IMG/VR virus record: IMGVR_UViG_3300044675_004257
Coordinates: 1-64,000 of that record
Source: a virus
Reading direction: 5' to 3' (one strand)
Length of the DNA stretch: 64,000 nt
The first letter of the stretch is position 1; the number at the start of each line of letters is the position of its first letter. Position numbers and translations under genes: made by a program. The notes beneath the pieces were generated by a model that searched no databases, had not been told where the DNA came from, and saw only the letters and a program-made list of their open reading frames with translations. Of this stretch, positions 1 through 7,425 are shown piece after piece.

Positions 1-1
1 C

Positions 2-1753
2 AGTGAATTTCACAATTTAGAAGTTTCAAACAACGATAATTATGATGAAAGATTATTAAAGAAGATATCAAAATCTTTGCCTTACATGACAAAGATTGCA
101 TTGACGGAACCAGGAAAATTCTTAGATGTTAATTCTGAAAATGTAGAAGAGCAAATTGTAACAGAAAATGAAATACCTCTACCCGAGTCTGTAGATGCAT
201 CGTTTATAACCGAATGGGATAAAATTTCTAATGGTTCTAAAAAATTCATACTATCATATTATAAAAAATACAATCATTTTCCTTTGATTGAGTATGATAG
301 TAAACACCACCGAAATCACGCATCATTATCTTTTTATAATAGTGGTTTTGACAAAGCAATTATACTTGTTGCTGATGGTGCTGGTGAGGTAAATTTTGCA
401 ACAGCAGAAGATGGTAAATTTATTAATTATAAAGAGATTGAATCTTTATATGTTGGTGATTATCCCAGTTCAATAGAACCAATTTACAAAAACTTTGGAT
501 CGTATGAGGGACATAATTATACAAAAGAACTTGCAAGGTGGAAGAAAAACTATCCGTATTGTGAAGTTGTTTTTGGTAATTATATGGGTATAGGATTCTT
601 ATATGGCTGCGGTGCGATTCATATTAATGAAACAATGGAAGAAGCCGGCAAAGTGATGGGTTTATCTTCATACGGAAAAGCAACAAATAATAATTATATA
701 AAAAATAATTACTTTGTTAACACCGATTTATTTGATTGTGCAGCACATGATTTTTTACCGATATTTGCACCACCAAATGGATATCCTGAAAATTTCAAAT
801 ATAAACCAGTACACGAAAATACACCAACGCAAATAGGTGGTCCGGAAACAATAATTGCTTTGAAAGGTTTACCTTTACAAAAGATTATCACAAAAACAAA
901 TTATAAACCTTATGCTGATTTTGCAAAAGATATACAGTTACAGACGCAGCAGATTGCTGTGAATTTAATAAAAAAAGCAATAGATAAAACTGGTATAAAA
1001 AAGGTTTGTGTTTCTGGTGGGTATGGAATGAATATACTTTCAAATTCATACTATGTAAAACAATTTCCTGATGTTGAGTTTTATTTTGAACCATTGTCGA
1101 TTGATAGTGGAATTTCAATTGGTTGTGCAATGTATCATTATCACAAAGAAACTGGTGATTGCACTATTAGACCAGTTAAAAGTATTTCATTTCATGGATT
1201 CAAACATGATGTTACCTCATACAAAGGCACCGATGCATCAACAAAAGATATTGCAAAATTACTATATGATAACAAATCTGTTGCAGTATACACTGGTCTG
1301 GCTGAAGCTGGCCAACGTGCATTAGGCAATCGTTCAATTTTGTTTAATGCATTGAATGTGGATGCAAAAGATATTGTTAATAAAATCAAACGCAGAGAAT
1401 GGTATAGGCCATTTGCTGCTGTTGTTTTAGAAGAAGATGCTGAGTTGTATTTTGATATGGGTAGAACGAAGAAGAATTTGTTTATGACACAATCGTTTGA
1501 TGTTAAGACTGATTTGATTCCTGGCGTCACTCATGTGGATAACACATGTAGAGTGCAGACTGTATCTGAAGGATACTTGTATGACCTTTTGGTTGAATTT
1601 AAAAAACTTTCAGGTCACGGCATTCTTTTAAACACCAGTTTCAACCTTGCAGGTAAACCTTTGGTAGAAACACCAAAGCAAGCCATAGAAACTTTAAATA
1701 CTTCAGTATTAGATTATCTTTGGTTTGAGGAAACAGGACAATTAATTACCTAA
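2..1753 (+). CDS. Carbamoyltransferase, NodU/CmcH family (5' end outside window)
   Basis: Family members move a carbamoyl group from carbamoyl phosphate onto sugars or small molecules. Seen: the histidine cluster HHRNHASLSF followed by DGAGE (about nt 300-390), and in the C-terminal half GQRALGNRSILF, YRPFAAVVL and LNTSFNLAGKPLV, all typical blocks of the family. The frame is open to the left edge with no start codon, so the N-terminal part including the first HD motif lies outside. The gene ends 9 bases before the promoter of the tRNA operon. The substrate is not visible; the sugar-transfer genes at 13.8-17.5 kb make glycan decoration a reasonable inference. Confidence 0.9.
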   Translation, partial: SEFHNLEVSNNDNYDERLLKKISKSLPYMTKIALTEPGKFLDVNSENVEEQIVTENEIPLPESVDASFITEWDKISNGSKKFILSYYKKYNHFPLIEYDSKHHRNHASLSFYNSGFDKAIILVADGAGEVNFATAEDGKFINYKEIESLYVGDYPSSIEPIYKNFGSYEGHNYTKELARWKKNYPYCEVVFGNYMGIGFLYGCGAIHINETMEEAGKVMGLSSYGKATNNNYIKNNYFVNTDLFDCAAHDFLPIFAPPNGYPENFKYKPVHENTPTQIGGPETIIALKGLPLQKIITKTNYKPYADFAKDIQLQTQQIAVNLIKKAIDKTGIKKVCVSGGYGMNILSNSYYVKQFPDVEFYFEPLSIDSGISIGCAMYHYHKETGDCTIRPVKSISFHGFKHDVTSYKGTDASTKDIAKLLYDNKSVAVYTGLAEAGQRALGNRSILFNALNVDAKDIVNKIKRREWYRPFAAVVLEEDAELYFDMGRTKKNLFMTQSFDVKTDLIPGVTHVDNTCRVQTVSEGYLYDLLVEFKKLSGHGILLNTSFNLAGKPLVETPKQAIETLNTSVLDYLWFEETGQLIT

Positions 1754-1762
1754 AAAATATGC

Positions 1763-1791
1763 TTGACAAGACAATGTAAAGCCTATATAAT
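1763..1791 (+). promoter_or_regulatory. sigma70-type promoter of tRNA-groES operon
   Basis: Consensus TTGACA (1763-1768), 17-bp spacer, consensus TATAAT (1786-1791). It lies between the carbamoyltransferase stop and the first tRNA, whose 5' end is 12 bases past the -10 box. It should drive both tRNA-Gly genes, groES, the next small gene and the tRNA-Met. Confidence 0.85.
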
Positions 1792-1802
1792 ACACACATG
1801 AT

Positions 1803-1877
1803 GCGGGTATGGTGCTAGTGGTAACACAAGACCTTGCCAAGGTTTAGTTGAGGGTTCGATTCCCTCTACCCGCTCCA
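1803..1877 (+). tRNA. tRNA-Gly (anticodon GCC)
   Basis: Full cloverleaf: acceptor GCGGGTA pairs with TACCCGC, anticodon loop TTGCCAA gives anticodon GCC, T arm GAGGG-TTCGATT-CCCTC, and TCCA is encoded at the 3' end. First gene after the promoter at 1763-1791. Confidence 0.95.
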
Positions 1878-1887
1878 GTATAGAATT

Positions 1888-1961
1888 GCAGGGTTAGTTT
1901 AATGGTAAAACTCCATCCTTCCAAGTTGGTGTCGTGGGTTCGATTCCCACACTCTGCTCCA
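1888..1961 (+). tRNA. tRNA-Gly (anticodon TCC)
   Basis: Acceptor GCAGGGT pairs with ACTCTGC (one G-U), anticodon loop CTTCCAA gives TCC, T arm GTGGG-TTCGATT-CCCAC, encoded TCCA end. The anticodon stem has one T-T mismatch. It lies 10 bases after tRNA-Gly(GCC); together the two read all four glycine codons by wobble. Confidence 0.93.
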
Positions 1962-1967
1962 TTTAAT

Positions 1968-2034
1968 GCGGTTTGTAATAGTACGATATAAGGTACCCCC
2001 TTATGTTAACTGAGCAAAGCAGTAGACCGCTCCA
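1968..2034 (+). other. tRNA-like cloverleaf, possibly a degenerate tRNA
   Basis: Six bases after the second tRNA-Gly. GCGGTTT (1968-1974) pairs over 7 bp (one G-U) with AGACCGC (2024-2030), followed by TCCA, the same 3' end as the two real glycine tRNAs. Between them are a 3-bp D-like arm (GTA/TAC), a 5-6-bp anticodon-like stem (ATAAG/CTTAT) and a 4-bp T-like stem (ACTG/CAGT). The T loop lacks TTCGA and the D loop lacks GG, so it is not a normal functional tRNA. It may be a decayed tRNA or a tRNA-like processing element in the groES leader. Confidence 0.4.
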
Positions 2035-2047
2035 TTTTGAGGACACT

Positions 2048-2293
2048 ATGAATATTAAACCCTTGCATGATAAAGTATTGATTGAACGTATTGAGAATGT
2101 CAAAGAGACCGCTTCAGGCATCATCCTAAAACATTCCGAAGATCCAGATAAAGCAAGAGTACTTGCAGTTGGTCCGGATGTTACAGAAGTCCAGGTCGGT
2201 GATGTGGTTCAACCAGACTGGGGTAAGGCCGCAGCAGTGCAAGATTATTTCGTGGTGAAGATTGAAGACATAGCTTACATCTACGGAGAGTAA
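2048..2293 (+). CDS. groES: GroES-like co-chaperonin (T4 gp31 role)
   Basis: Co-chaperonin that would cap host GroEL, as gp31 does in T4 for folding of the major capsid protein. The N-terminus MNIKPLHDKVLIERI and the mobile-loop end SGIIL match GroES; the following VLAVGPDV and VQVGDVV are family blocks. At 81 residues it is shorter than GroES (about 97), mainly because the roof-loop region is reduced. Start chosen at 2048: GAGG (2039-2042) lies 5 bases upstream, whereas the upstream in-frame ATG at 2003 has no ribosome site and sits inside the tRNA-like element. Cotranscribed with the tRNAs. Confidence 0.9.
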   Translation: MNIKPLHDKVLIERIENVKETASGIILKHSEDPDKARVLAVGPDVTEVQVGDVVQPDWGKAAAVQDYFVVKIEDIAYIYGE

Positions 2294-2295
2294 AC

Positions 2296-2532
2296 ATGTC
2301 TGCTGGTGGTAAAGGTTCTAGTCCAAGGCCGTTTAGTGTTTCACAGGAAACATTTGGTAATAACTACGACAATATTTTTAGAAAAAAATCACTAAAAGAA
2401 TTAGAAGAAGATAAAATCGAACAAGAAGAATTTGATAGAATCTTAGAGGAAAATCTAGAACGTCAAAGACGGGAAAAGTCTTTAGATGCCATGGTGGCAG
2501 AAAATCAAAGATTAGGTTTATACGACAACTAA
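2296..2532 (+). CDS. Small charged phage protein, unknown function
   Basis: 78 residues. The N-terminal third is Gly/Ser/Pro-rich (GGKGSSPRPFSVSQ), followed by a Glu/Lys/Arg-rich stretch with strong helix or coiled-coil character (KELEEDKIEQEEFDRILEE). The start is 3 bases after the groES stop, so translation is probably coupled. It sits between groES and the tRNA-Met in the same transcript. No family with a known role is recognised. Confidence 0.75.
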   Translation: MSAGGKGSSPRPFSVSQETFGNNYDNIFRKKSLKELEEDKIEQEEFDRILEENLERQRREKSLDAMVAENQRLGLYDN

Positions 2533-2535
2533 TAC

Positions 2536-2608
2536 AGCGGGTTGGTGAAATGGTATCACAGTGGGCTCATAATCCTCAGTTCCGGTTCGACTCCGTGACC
2601 CGCAACCA
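2536..2608 (+). tRNA. tRNA-Met (CAT) with initiator (fMet) features
   Basis: Anticodon loop CTCATAA, as in bacterial initiator tRNA. Aligned on the AACCA end, base 1 (A2536) faces A72 (A2604) and is unpaired, while bases 2-7 GCGGGT pair with ACCCGC. An open 1:72 pair is the hallmark of bacterial initiators. The anticodon stem has GGG opposite TCC rather than the full GGG/CCC, and the anticodon and T stems each have one mismatch. If numbering starts at 2537 it could be read as elongator Met or tRNA-Ile2, but the 3' end then does not fit NCCA. The next base starts the stop codon of the convergent gene. Confidence 0.85.
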
Positions 2609-3382
2609 TTAATCCTTATACACTTCATATATAAATTCCGCTTCAGGAATTCTTGTCTTTGTATTCTTACTACCCAATACAACAACCACTCTATCACCTT
2701 CACTTGTGTCTAATAGAATCGTGATACATCCACCAGATTCATTTATAAAACCAGTCTTACTGACTATTATATTTTGATAGTGTCCTATCATTGGGTTTGT
2801 GTTACGAAAAACAAACCATTTCTTCTTTACTTTTATTTTTATTTCTAACTTGCGGCTAGCATAAACTATATTGCTGTATTCTGCCGCAGCTTTTGTCAAC
2901 GTCACCAATTCTCTTGCGGTGCTAACATTTCTTTCGTCTAATCCTGTTGGTTCATAAACAATGGATTTTTCCATTTGTAATTTTTTCAACTTATCATTCA
3001 TAGCCTTGACACAGGCCGGCATACCACCAGGATAATGTTCACATAGTGTATATGCGGCTCTATTACTACTGTGTATCATGGTCATAGAAACCAAATTTGC
3101 TCGACTGACAACTTGGTTTTTTACTGGTAATCTATCTTTTATTTTTGTAGTCATTGTCAACATCTGGCTCATGTTAGGATTCGTATCCATCACAACCATG
3201 ACAGTTAACAATTTTGTTATACTGGCAATAGGCCTAATCTTATCATAATCTTTACCACCTAATATAGTGCCATTTAAATCCGACACAATCCAGGATTTGG
3301 CTGTGAAGAATTCTGCTTTGACTGGTGATTGACCAAGAAGTATGGTGAAAAATAACAGAGTAATAAAAATTCTATATAACAA
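2609..3382 (-). CDS. Secreted D-Ala-D-Ala carboxypeptidase/endopeptidase (peptidase S11)
   Basis: Penicillin-binding-protein fold enzyme that cleaves peptidoglycan peptides in the periplasm. The three active-site motifs are present: SITK (SxxK), SSN (SxN) and SKTG (KTG). The N-terminus (LYRIFITLLFFTILLGQSPVKAEF) is a signal peptide. At 257 residues it is about the size of the core domain of PBP7-type enzymes without the C-terminal beta domain. The start is TTG at 3382, supported by GGAG 7 bases upstream and an in-frame stop just before it. Last gene of a three-gene reverse-strand operon. It may modify the host wall during infection or aid lysis; it differs from the muramidase-type endolysin at 26.3 kb. 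Confidence 0.88.
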   Translation of the reverse strand: MLYRIFITLLFFTILLGQSPVKAEFFTAKSWIVSDLNGTILGGKDYDKIRPIASITKLLTVMVVMDTNPNMSQMLTMTTKIKDRLPVKNQVVSRANLVSMTMIHSSNRAAYTLCEHYPGGMPACVKAMNDKLKKLQMEKSIVYEPTGLDERNVSTARELVTLTKAAAEYSNIVYASRKLEIKIKVKKKWFVFRNTNPMIGHYQNIIVSKTGFINESGGCITILLDTSEGDRVVVVLGSKNTKTRIPEAEFIYEVYKD

Positions 3383-3407
3383 TCGAAGGCTCCATATGGA
3401 TTAAATA

Positions 3408-3689
3408 TCATGGTGCAGGTACTCTAGACTTACAAGCCCTAGCATTGTTTATAGAAGTTGTATGCACAAGTTTACTTCCTCTTTTTTGATTATTACATTT
3501 ATATTCACAAACTTGTATTCCTTTTGGATCCGTAAAACTTCTTTCCAAATTACAATAAGCACCAGTATCTTCTGAAATGCTTTTTGTATATATGACAGCA
3601 TCCGGCATCAAGTTTATATTGATGGTTGGATGTGTAATCATAAGTGTTGCACTAGTGGTTAATAAAGTGAATAAGAGTTTATTTTTCAT
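3408..3689 (-). CDS. Small secreted cysteine-containing protein, unknown
   Basis: 93 residues starting with a signal-peptide-like segment (MKNKLLFTLLTTSATLMI). The exported part has four cysteines (YCNL, VCEYKC, ACKS), which would suit two disulfides in the periplasm. The start overlaps the stop of the upstream reverse-strand gene by 4 bases, so translation is coupled. It lies between a membrane protein and a periplasmic peptidase, suggesting an envelope role. Confidence 0.7.
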   Translation of the reverse strand: MKNKLLFTLLTTSATLMITHPTININLMPDAVIYTKSISEDTGAYCNLERSFTDPKGIQVCEYKCNNQKRGSKLVHTTSINNARACKSRVPAP

Positions 3690-4462
3690 CTTCCTACGTA
3701 TACCTTTGGTAGTTCTTCTAATTTACGTTGATATTCAGATTTGGGAATTAATCCGTCACCATATTGTGGATACTTCTGTTGTCTATCATATGCTACCCAC
3801 ATAAACAAACCAGCCACAACAAAAATTATAATCATAACAGCAACGCCTGTAGCAAATTCATCTCTAATTTTTCTCATTCGTGCGGCACGGCGTTTTTCTA
3901 GTATTGCTTCTTGTTTCATTTGTTTGATGAGAAGAACCTTTTGTTCTTTACCCATCTCTTTCATCATTTCTTCTACTTCGGTATATAAAGCACCGAGCTC
4001 TGGAGGACTTTGATAAATCATCAACTCACGCAAATCAACTGACATTTGTTCTAACTGTTTACGCATAAGCACACGTTGTAAGGCACGTTTACCTAATGAT
4101 GCATCTCCGGTATAAACTTGTGTCTTAGCATTTTTTTCTTCTTCTTCAAAAACAGCCATACACTTATAGAAGTTATCATAGTATGTGCCTAGGTGTTCAC
4201 CAATCTCTTGATAGATATTGGTAGTTTCTCCACCCTTTTTGTTTAGTTCAATTACACGATTTTTTTCCGCAACGTAAGCATTTCTTTGTGATACACTTGC
4301 AGGTTTTTCTGGTGGATGAAGCTTTTTGAACTGGTCGTCAAGATCCTTGAGGACGTCTTTGACTTCCCCAGCTGCACCTTTAATATCTTTGTATAGTTTA
4401 CATCCGGCTTTGACTGCCGAAACCGCACCATTTGCGAGGGCAAAGAGTGTGAATGGATCCAT
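3686..4462 (-). CDS. Membrane-anchored coiled-coil protein, unknown
   Basis: 258 residues. The N-terminal two-thirds is helical and highly charged, consistent with coiled coil. One hydrophobic segment (VAVMIIIFVVAGLFMWVAY, about residues 207-225) is followed by a short polar tail. First gene of the reverse-strand operon ending in the D-Ala-D-Ala peptidase. A reverse TATAAT overlaps the forward promoter at 4486-4514, but no good reverse -35 box is visible. No family with a known role is recognised. Confidence 0.72.
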   Translation of the reverse strand: MDPFTLFALANGAVSAVKAGCKLYKDIKGAAGEVKDVLKDLDDQFKKLHPPEKPASVSQRNAYVAEKNRVIELNKKGGETTNIYQEIGEHLGTYYDNFYKCMAVFEEEEKNAKTQVYTGDASLGKRALQRVLMRKQLEQMSVDLRELMIYQSPPELGALYTEVEEMMKEMGKEQKVLLIKQMKQEAILEKRRAARMRKIRDEFATGVAVMIIIFVVAGLFMWVAYDRQQKYPQYGDGLIPKSEYQRKLEELPKVYVGR

Positions 4463-4485
4463 TTCTTTTTATACCATTTTTTTAC

Positions 4486-4514
4486 TTGACATTATAACAA
4501 AAAAATGATATAAT
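4486..4514 (+). promoter_or_regulatory. sigma70-type promoter of the replication block
   Basis: TTGACA (4486-4491), 17-bp spacer, TATAAT (4509-4514), both at full consensus. Divergent from the reverse-strand operon that starts at 4462. Drives the small gene at 4559 and DNA polymerase, with a leader of about 38 bases. Confidence 0.85.
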
Positions 4515-4558
4515 CTACGTTCAGGTCACACTATATAATTATTTAGGATAGGATTAAC

Positions 4559-4870
4559 ATGAAAATATATGCAATGAAATTAGTAACTGGTGAAGAACTT
4601 ATTGGTGAAGTTGAAACGGAGAATGAAAATGAAATGGTGATTAAGAATCCATTAGGAATTGCCATTGTACGTGGTAAAGATGGTCAACCTAACGTAGGTT
4701 TTGCGCCATTTCCAATCCATGCAGAACAAAAATCAGACTCTACTATTGCCTTAAAGCGTGAACATATTGTATACTACTACGTTCCAGCAGAAGATTTTGT
4801 CAAAAACTATGACCAAATTTTCGGCACAGGCATTATTCTTCCAGGTCAACAACAAATCATTACAGGTTAA
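4559..4870 (+). CDS. Small phage protein, possible Sm-like beta-barrel
   Basis: 103 residues, first gene after the 4486 promoter. The sequence looks mostly beta: a start MKIYAMKLVTGEELIGEV followed by alternating hydrophobic strands (MVIKNPLGIAIV). This resembles the Sm/Hfq-like barrel proteins found beside polymerase genes in several T4-like marine phages, but there is no decisive motif. Its stop overlaps the polymerase start by one base (TAATG). A role in replication or in control of polymerase expression is inferred from position only. Confidence 0.7.
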   Translation: MKIYAMKLVTGEELIGEVETENENEMVIKNPLGIAIVRGKDGQPNVGFAPFPIHAEQKSDSTIALKREHIVYYYVPAEDFVKNYDQIFGTGIILPGQQQIITG

Positions 4871-7425
4871 TGACAACTTTTTATACAAACGTACAGGCAC
4901 TTGGCGGCAAGATTCTTTATCGTGGCGTCAAAGATGGTAAAAGAATCAAACTGAAGATTGATTATGAACCACAATTGTATCTTCCAGCCCGTAACGGTAA
5001 AGGTACCCATAAATCACTTGATGGCCTAGACCTTGTGCCAAAACGATTTGATGGCATTCGTGAAGCCAGAGAATATGTGAAACAATATGATGGTCTTCCA
5101 GGTGCTCCAAAAATCTATGGTAACACAGGATATCAATACGCTTTCATTGCAGAACAACATTCTGAAATGGTTGATTGGGAACAAGATAAAGTAAGTGTTG
5201 CAATTATCGACATTGAGGTCGGTTCGGAAAATGGTTTTCCTGATCCATACCTTGCAAACGAACCTATCACCGCAATTGCAACGACCTTTCTGAATGGTCA
5301 CACTTATGTGTTTGGTTGTGGTGATTTTCGTAATGATGATCCCGACAATATAACCTATCTGAAGTGTAAAGATGAATACACTCTTTGCAGTAAATTCATT
5401 GAGTTTTGGTCCAGAATGTATCCAGATGTTATCACTGGCTGGAACACCAAGTTCTTTGATATACCATATCTTGTCAATCGTTTCCGCAAGATTCTTGGTG
5501 AAGATAAAACCAAGATGTTATCTCCATGGAATTATATCAGCGAACGTAAAACCAATATCAATGGTCGTTTGTTGATTGCATATAGTTTTGTTGGTATCGA
5601 ATCACTTGATTATATTGAGTTATACAAATGGTATGCGCCAGGTGGTAAGTCACAAGAATCCTATCGACTAGATAATATCGCACAAGTGGAACTTGGCGAA
5701 GGCAAGATTTCATATGATGAATATGAGAACTTACACCAACTGTATAGACTGAACTATCAAAAGTTTATCGAATACAACATTAAAGACGTTGCGTTGATTA
5801 TTAAACTAGAAGACAAGTTGAAGTTGATTGAGTTGGCCTTAACTCTTGCGTATGATACCAAGTGTAACTATGAAGATGTATTTGCACAGACACGTATGTG
5901 GGATTCACTGACGTATTCTTATTTGTTAGGCAAAGGCATCATTGTTCCACCAAAAGAAACACAAGAGAAAGATTCTGCGTTTGAAGGTGCATACGTTAAA
6001 GAACCACAAATTGGATTACACAATTGGGTTGCATCGTTTGACTTGAACAGTTTGTATCCACACTTGATGATGCAGTACAACATTTCACCTGAAACGTTAA
6101 TTGAACCAGAAAACTATACTGATGAAATGCGTGGCGTTCTTTCACAAGGTGTTACTGTTGATAAAATGTTAATGAAACAAATCGACACTTCGGAACTGGT
6201 TGATGTTACAATCACACCAAACGGTCAATTCTTCCGTACCGACATTCAAGGTTTCTTACCTAAGATGATGGTCGAAATGTATGATGACCGCAAGAAATTT
6301 AAAAAGATGATGTTGCAAGCGCAACAGGAGTATGAGAATGAAAAAGATGAACGAAAAAAATATGAAATCGACAAACGAGTTGCCAGATACAACAACCTTC
6401 AACTCGCAAAGAAAGTATCCCTTAACTCTGCCTACGGTGCTTTGGGAAGTCAGTATTTTAGGTTTTATGACCTACGCATGGCTTTGGGAGTCACTACGGC
6501 AGGCCAGCTTTCCATCAAATGGATTGAAGCGAAAATAAACCAATACATGAATAAACTTCTTGGTACAGATAACGATTATGTAATCGCTTCTGATACTGAT
6601 TCTATTTACCTGCGCCTCGGTGATTTGGTAAATAAAGTTTATGGTGTTGATGGTGTGGTTAAAATGCCTGCACAAAAGATTATTGAATTTATGGATCGTG
6701 TTTGTGAAGATAAACTACAACCACATATTGATAAGTCTTACCAAGAGTTGGCTGATTATGTTCATGCATATGCACAAAAGATGCAGATGAAGCGTGAGGG
6801 TCTTTCTGACAAAGGTGTATGGACTGCCAAGAAACGTTATATTCTAAATGTATATAACAATGAAGGTGTGCAGTATGCTGAACCACATATGAAAGTGATG
6901 GGCTTGGAAATGATTAAATCATCCACACCATCTGCTATTCGTGAGAAGATGAAAGCTGCCATCAAGTTGATGATGACTGGTACTGAACAACAAGTACAAG
7001 ACTTTATTGCTGAGTTTAAGAAAGAGTTTAAAACATTACCAGCGGAAGAAATATCTTTTCCTCGGGGTTTGAATGGGCTAAATACTTATTCCGATCCAGT
7101 AATGTTGTTCAAAAAAGGCACACCCATTCATGTTCGTGGTGCAATCGTATATAACCACCATCTAAAACAATTGGGATTGACTAAGAAGTACCCACTCATA
7201 CAAGAAGGTGAAAAACTCAAATTTACCTATTTGAGAATGCCAAATCATTTTAAGAATGATGTGATTTCTTTTCCAGGTAGAATACCTAAAGAGTTTGAGC
7301 TTGACAACTACATTGATTATGATGTACAATTCGACAAAGCATTTCTGGAACCAATCAGTGTTATTTTAAGATGCATGAAGTGGTCTGCGGAAAAAAATAA
7401 TTCTTTAGAGGACTTTTTCAGATGA
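4870..7425 (+). CDS. 43: Family B DNA polymerase with 3'-5' exonuclease (T4 gp43)
   Basis: Replicative polymerase, 851 residues (T4 gp43 has about 900), uninterrupted. Exonuclease motifs: Exo I with D114 and E116 in AIIDIEVG, Exo II WNTKFFDIPY, Exo III YNIKDVALI. Polymerase motifs: A as DLNSLYP (about residue 391), B as KVSLNSAYG (about 514), C as SDTDSIY (about 575). All catalytic acidic residues are present. Coupled to the upstream small gene by TAATG and to the downstream membrane protein by ATGA. Works with UvsX, gp41 and the primase encoded in this window. Confidence 0.97.
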   Translation: MTTFYTNVQALGGKILYRGVKDGKRIKLKIDYEPQLYLPARNGKGTHKSLDGLDLVPKRFDGIREAREYVKQYDGLPGAPKIYGNTGYQYAFIAEQHSEMVDWEQDKVSVAIIDIEVGSENGFPDPYLANEPITAIATTFLNGHTYVFGCGDFRNDDPDNITYLKCKDEYTLCSKFIEFWSRMYPDVITGWNTKFFDIPYLVNRFRKILGEDKTKMLSPWNYISERKTNINGRLLIAYSFVGIESLDYIELYKWYAPGGKSQESYRLDNIAQVELGEGKISYDEYENLHQLYRLNYQKFIEYNIKDVALIIKLEDKLKLIELALTLAYDTKCNYEDVFAQTRMWDSLTYSYLLGKGIIVPPKETQEKDSAFEGAYVKEPQIGLHNWVASFDLNSLYPHLMMQYNISPETLIEPENYTDEMRGVLSQGVTVDKMLMKQIDTSELVDVTITPNGQFFRTDIQGFLPKMMVEMYDDRKKFKKMMLQAQQEYENEKDERKKYEIDKRVARYNNLQLAKKVSLNSAYGALGSQYFRFYDLRMALGVTTAGQLSIKWIEAKINQYMNKLLGTDNDYVIASDTDSIYLRLGDLVNKVYGVDGVVKMPAQKIIEFMDRVCEDKLQPHIDKSYQELADYVHAYAQKMQMKREGLSDKGVWTAKKRYILNVYNNEGVQYAEPHMKVMGLEMIKSSTPSAIREKMKAAIKLMMTGTEQQVQDFIAEFKKEFKTLPAEEISFPRGLNGLNTYSDPVMLFKKGTPIHVRGAIVYNHHLKQLGLTKKYPLIQEGEKLKFTYLRMPNHFKNDVISFPGRIPKEFELDNYIDYDVQFDKAFLEPISVILRCMKWSAEKNNSLEDFFR

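Noticed and set aside
2003-2047. Longer groES reading from ATG 2003
   Set aside because: No ribosome site, it overlaps the tRNA-like element, and the extra residues have no match to GroES; ATG 2048 has GAGG at 5 bases.
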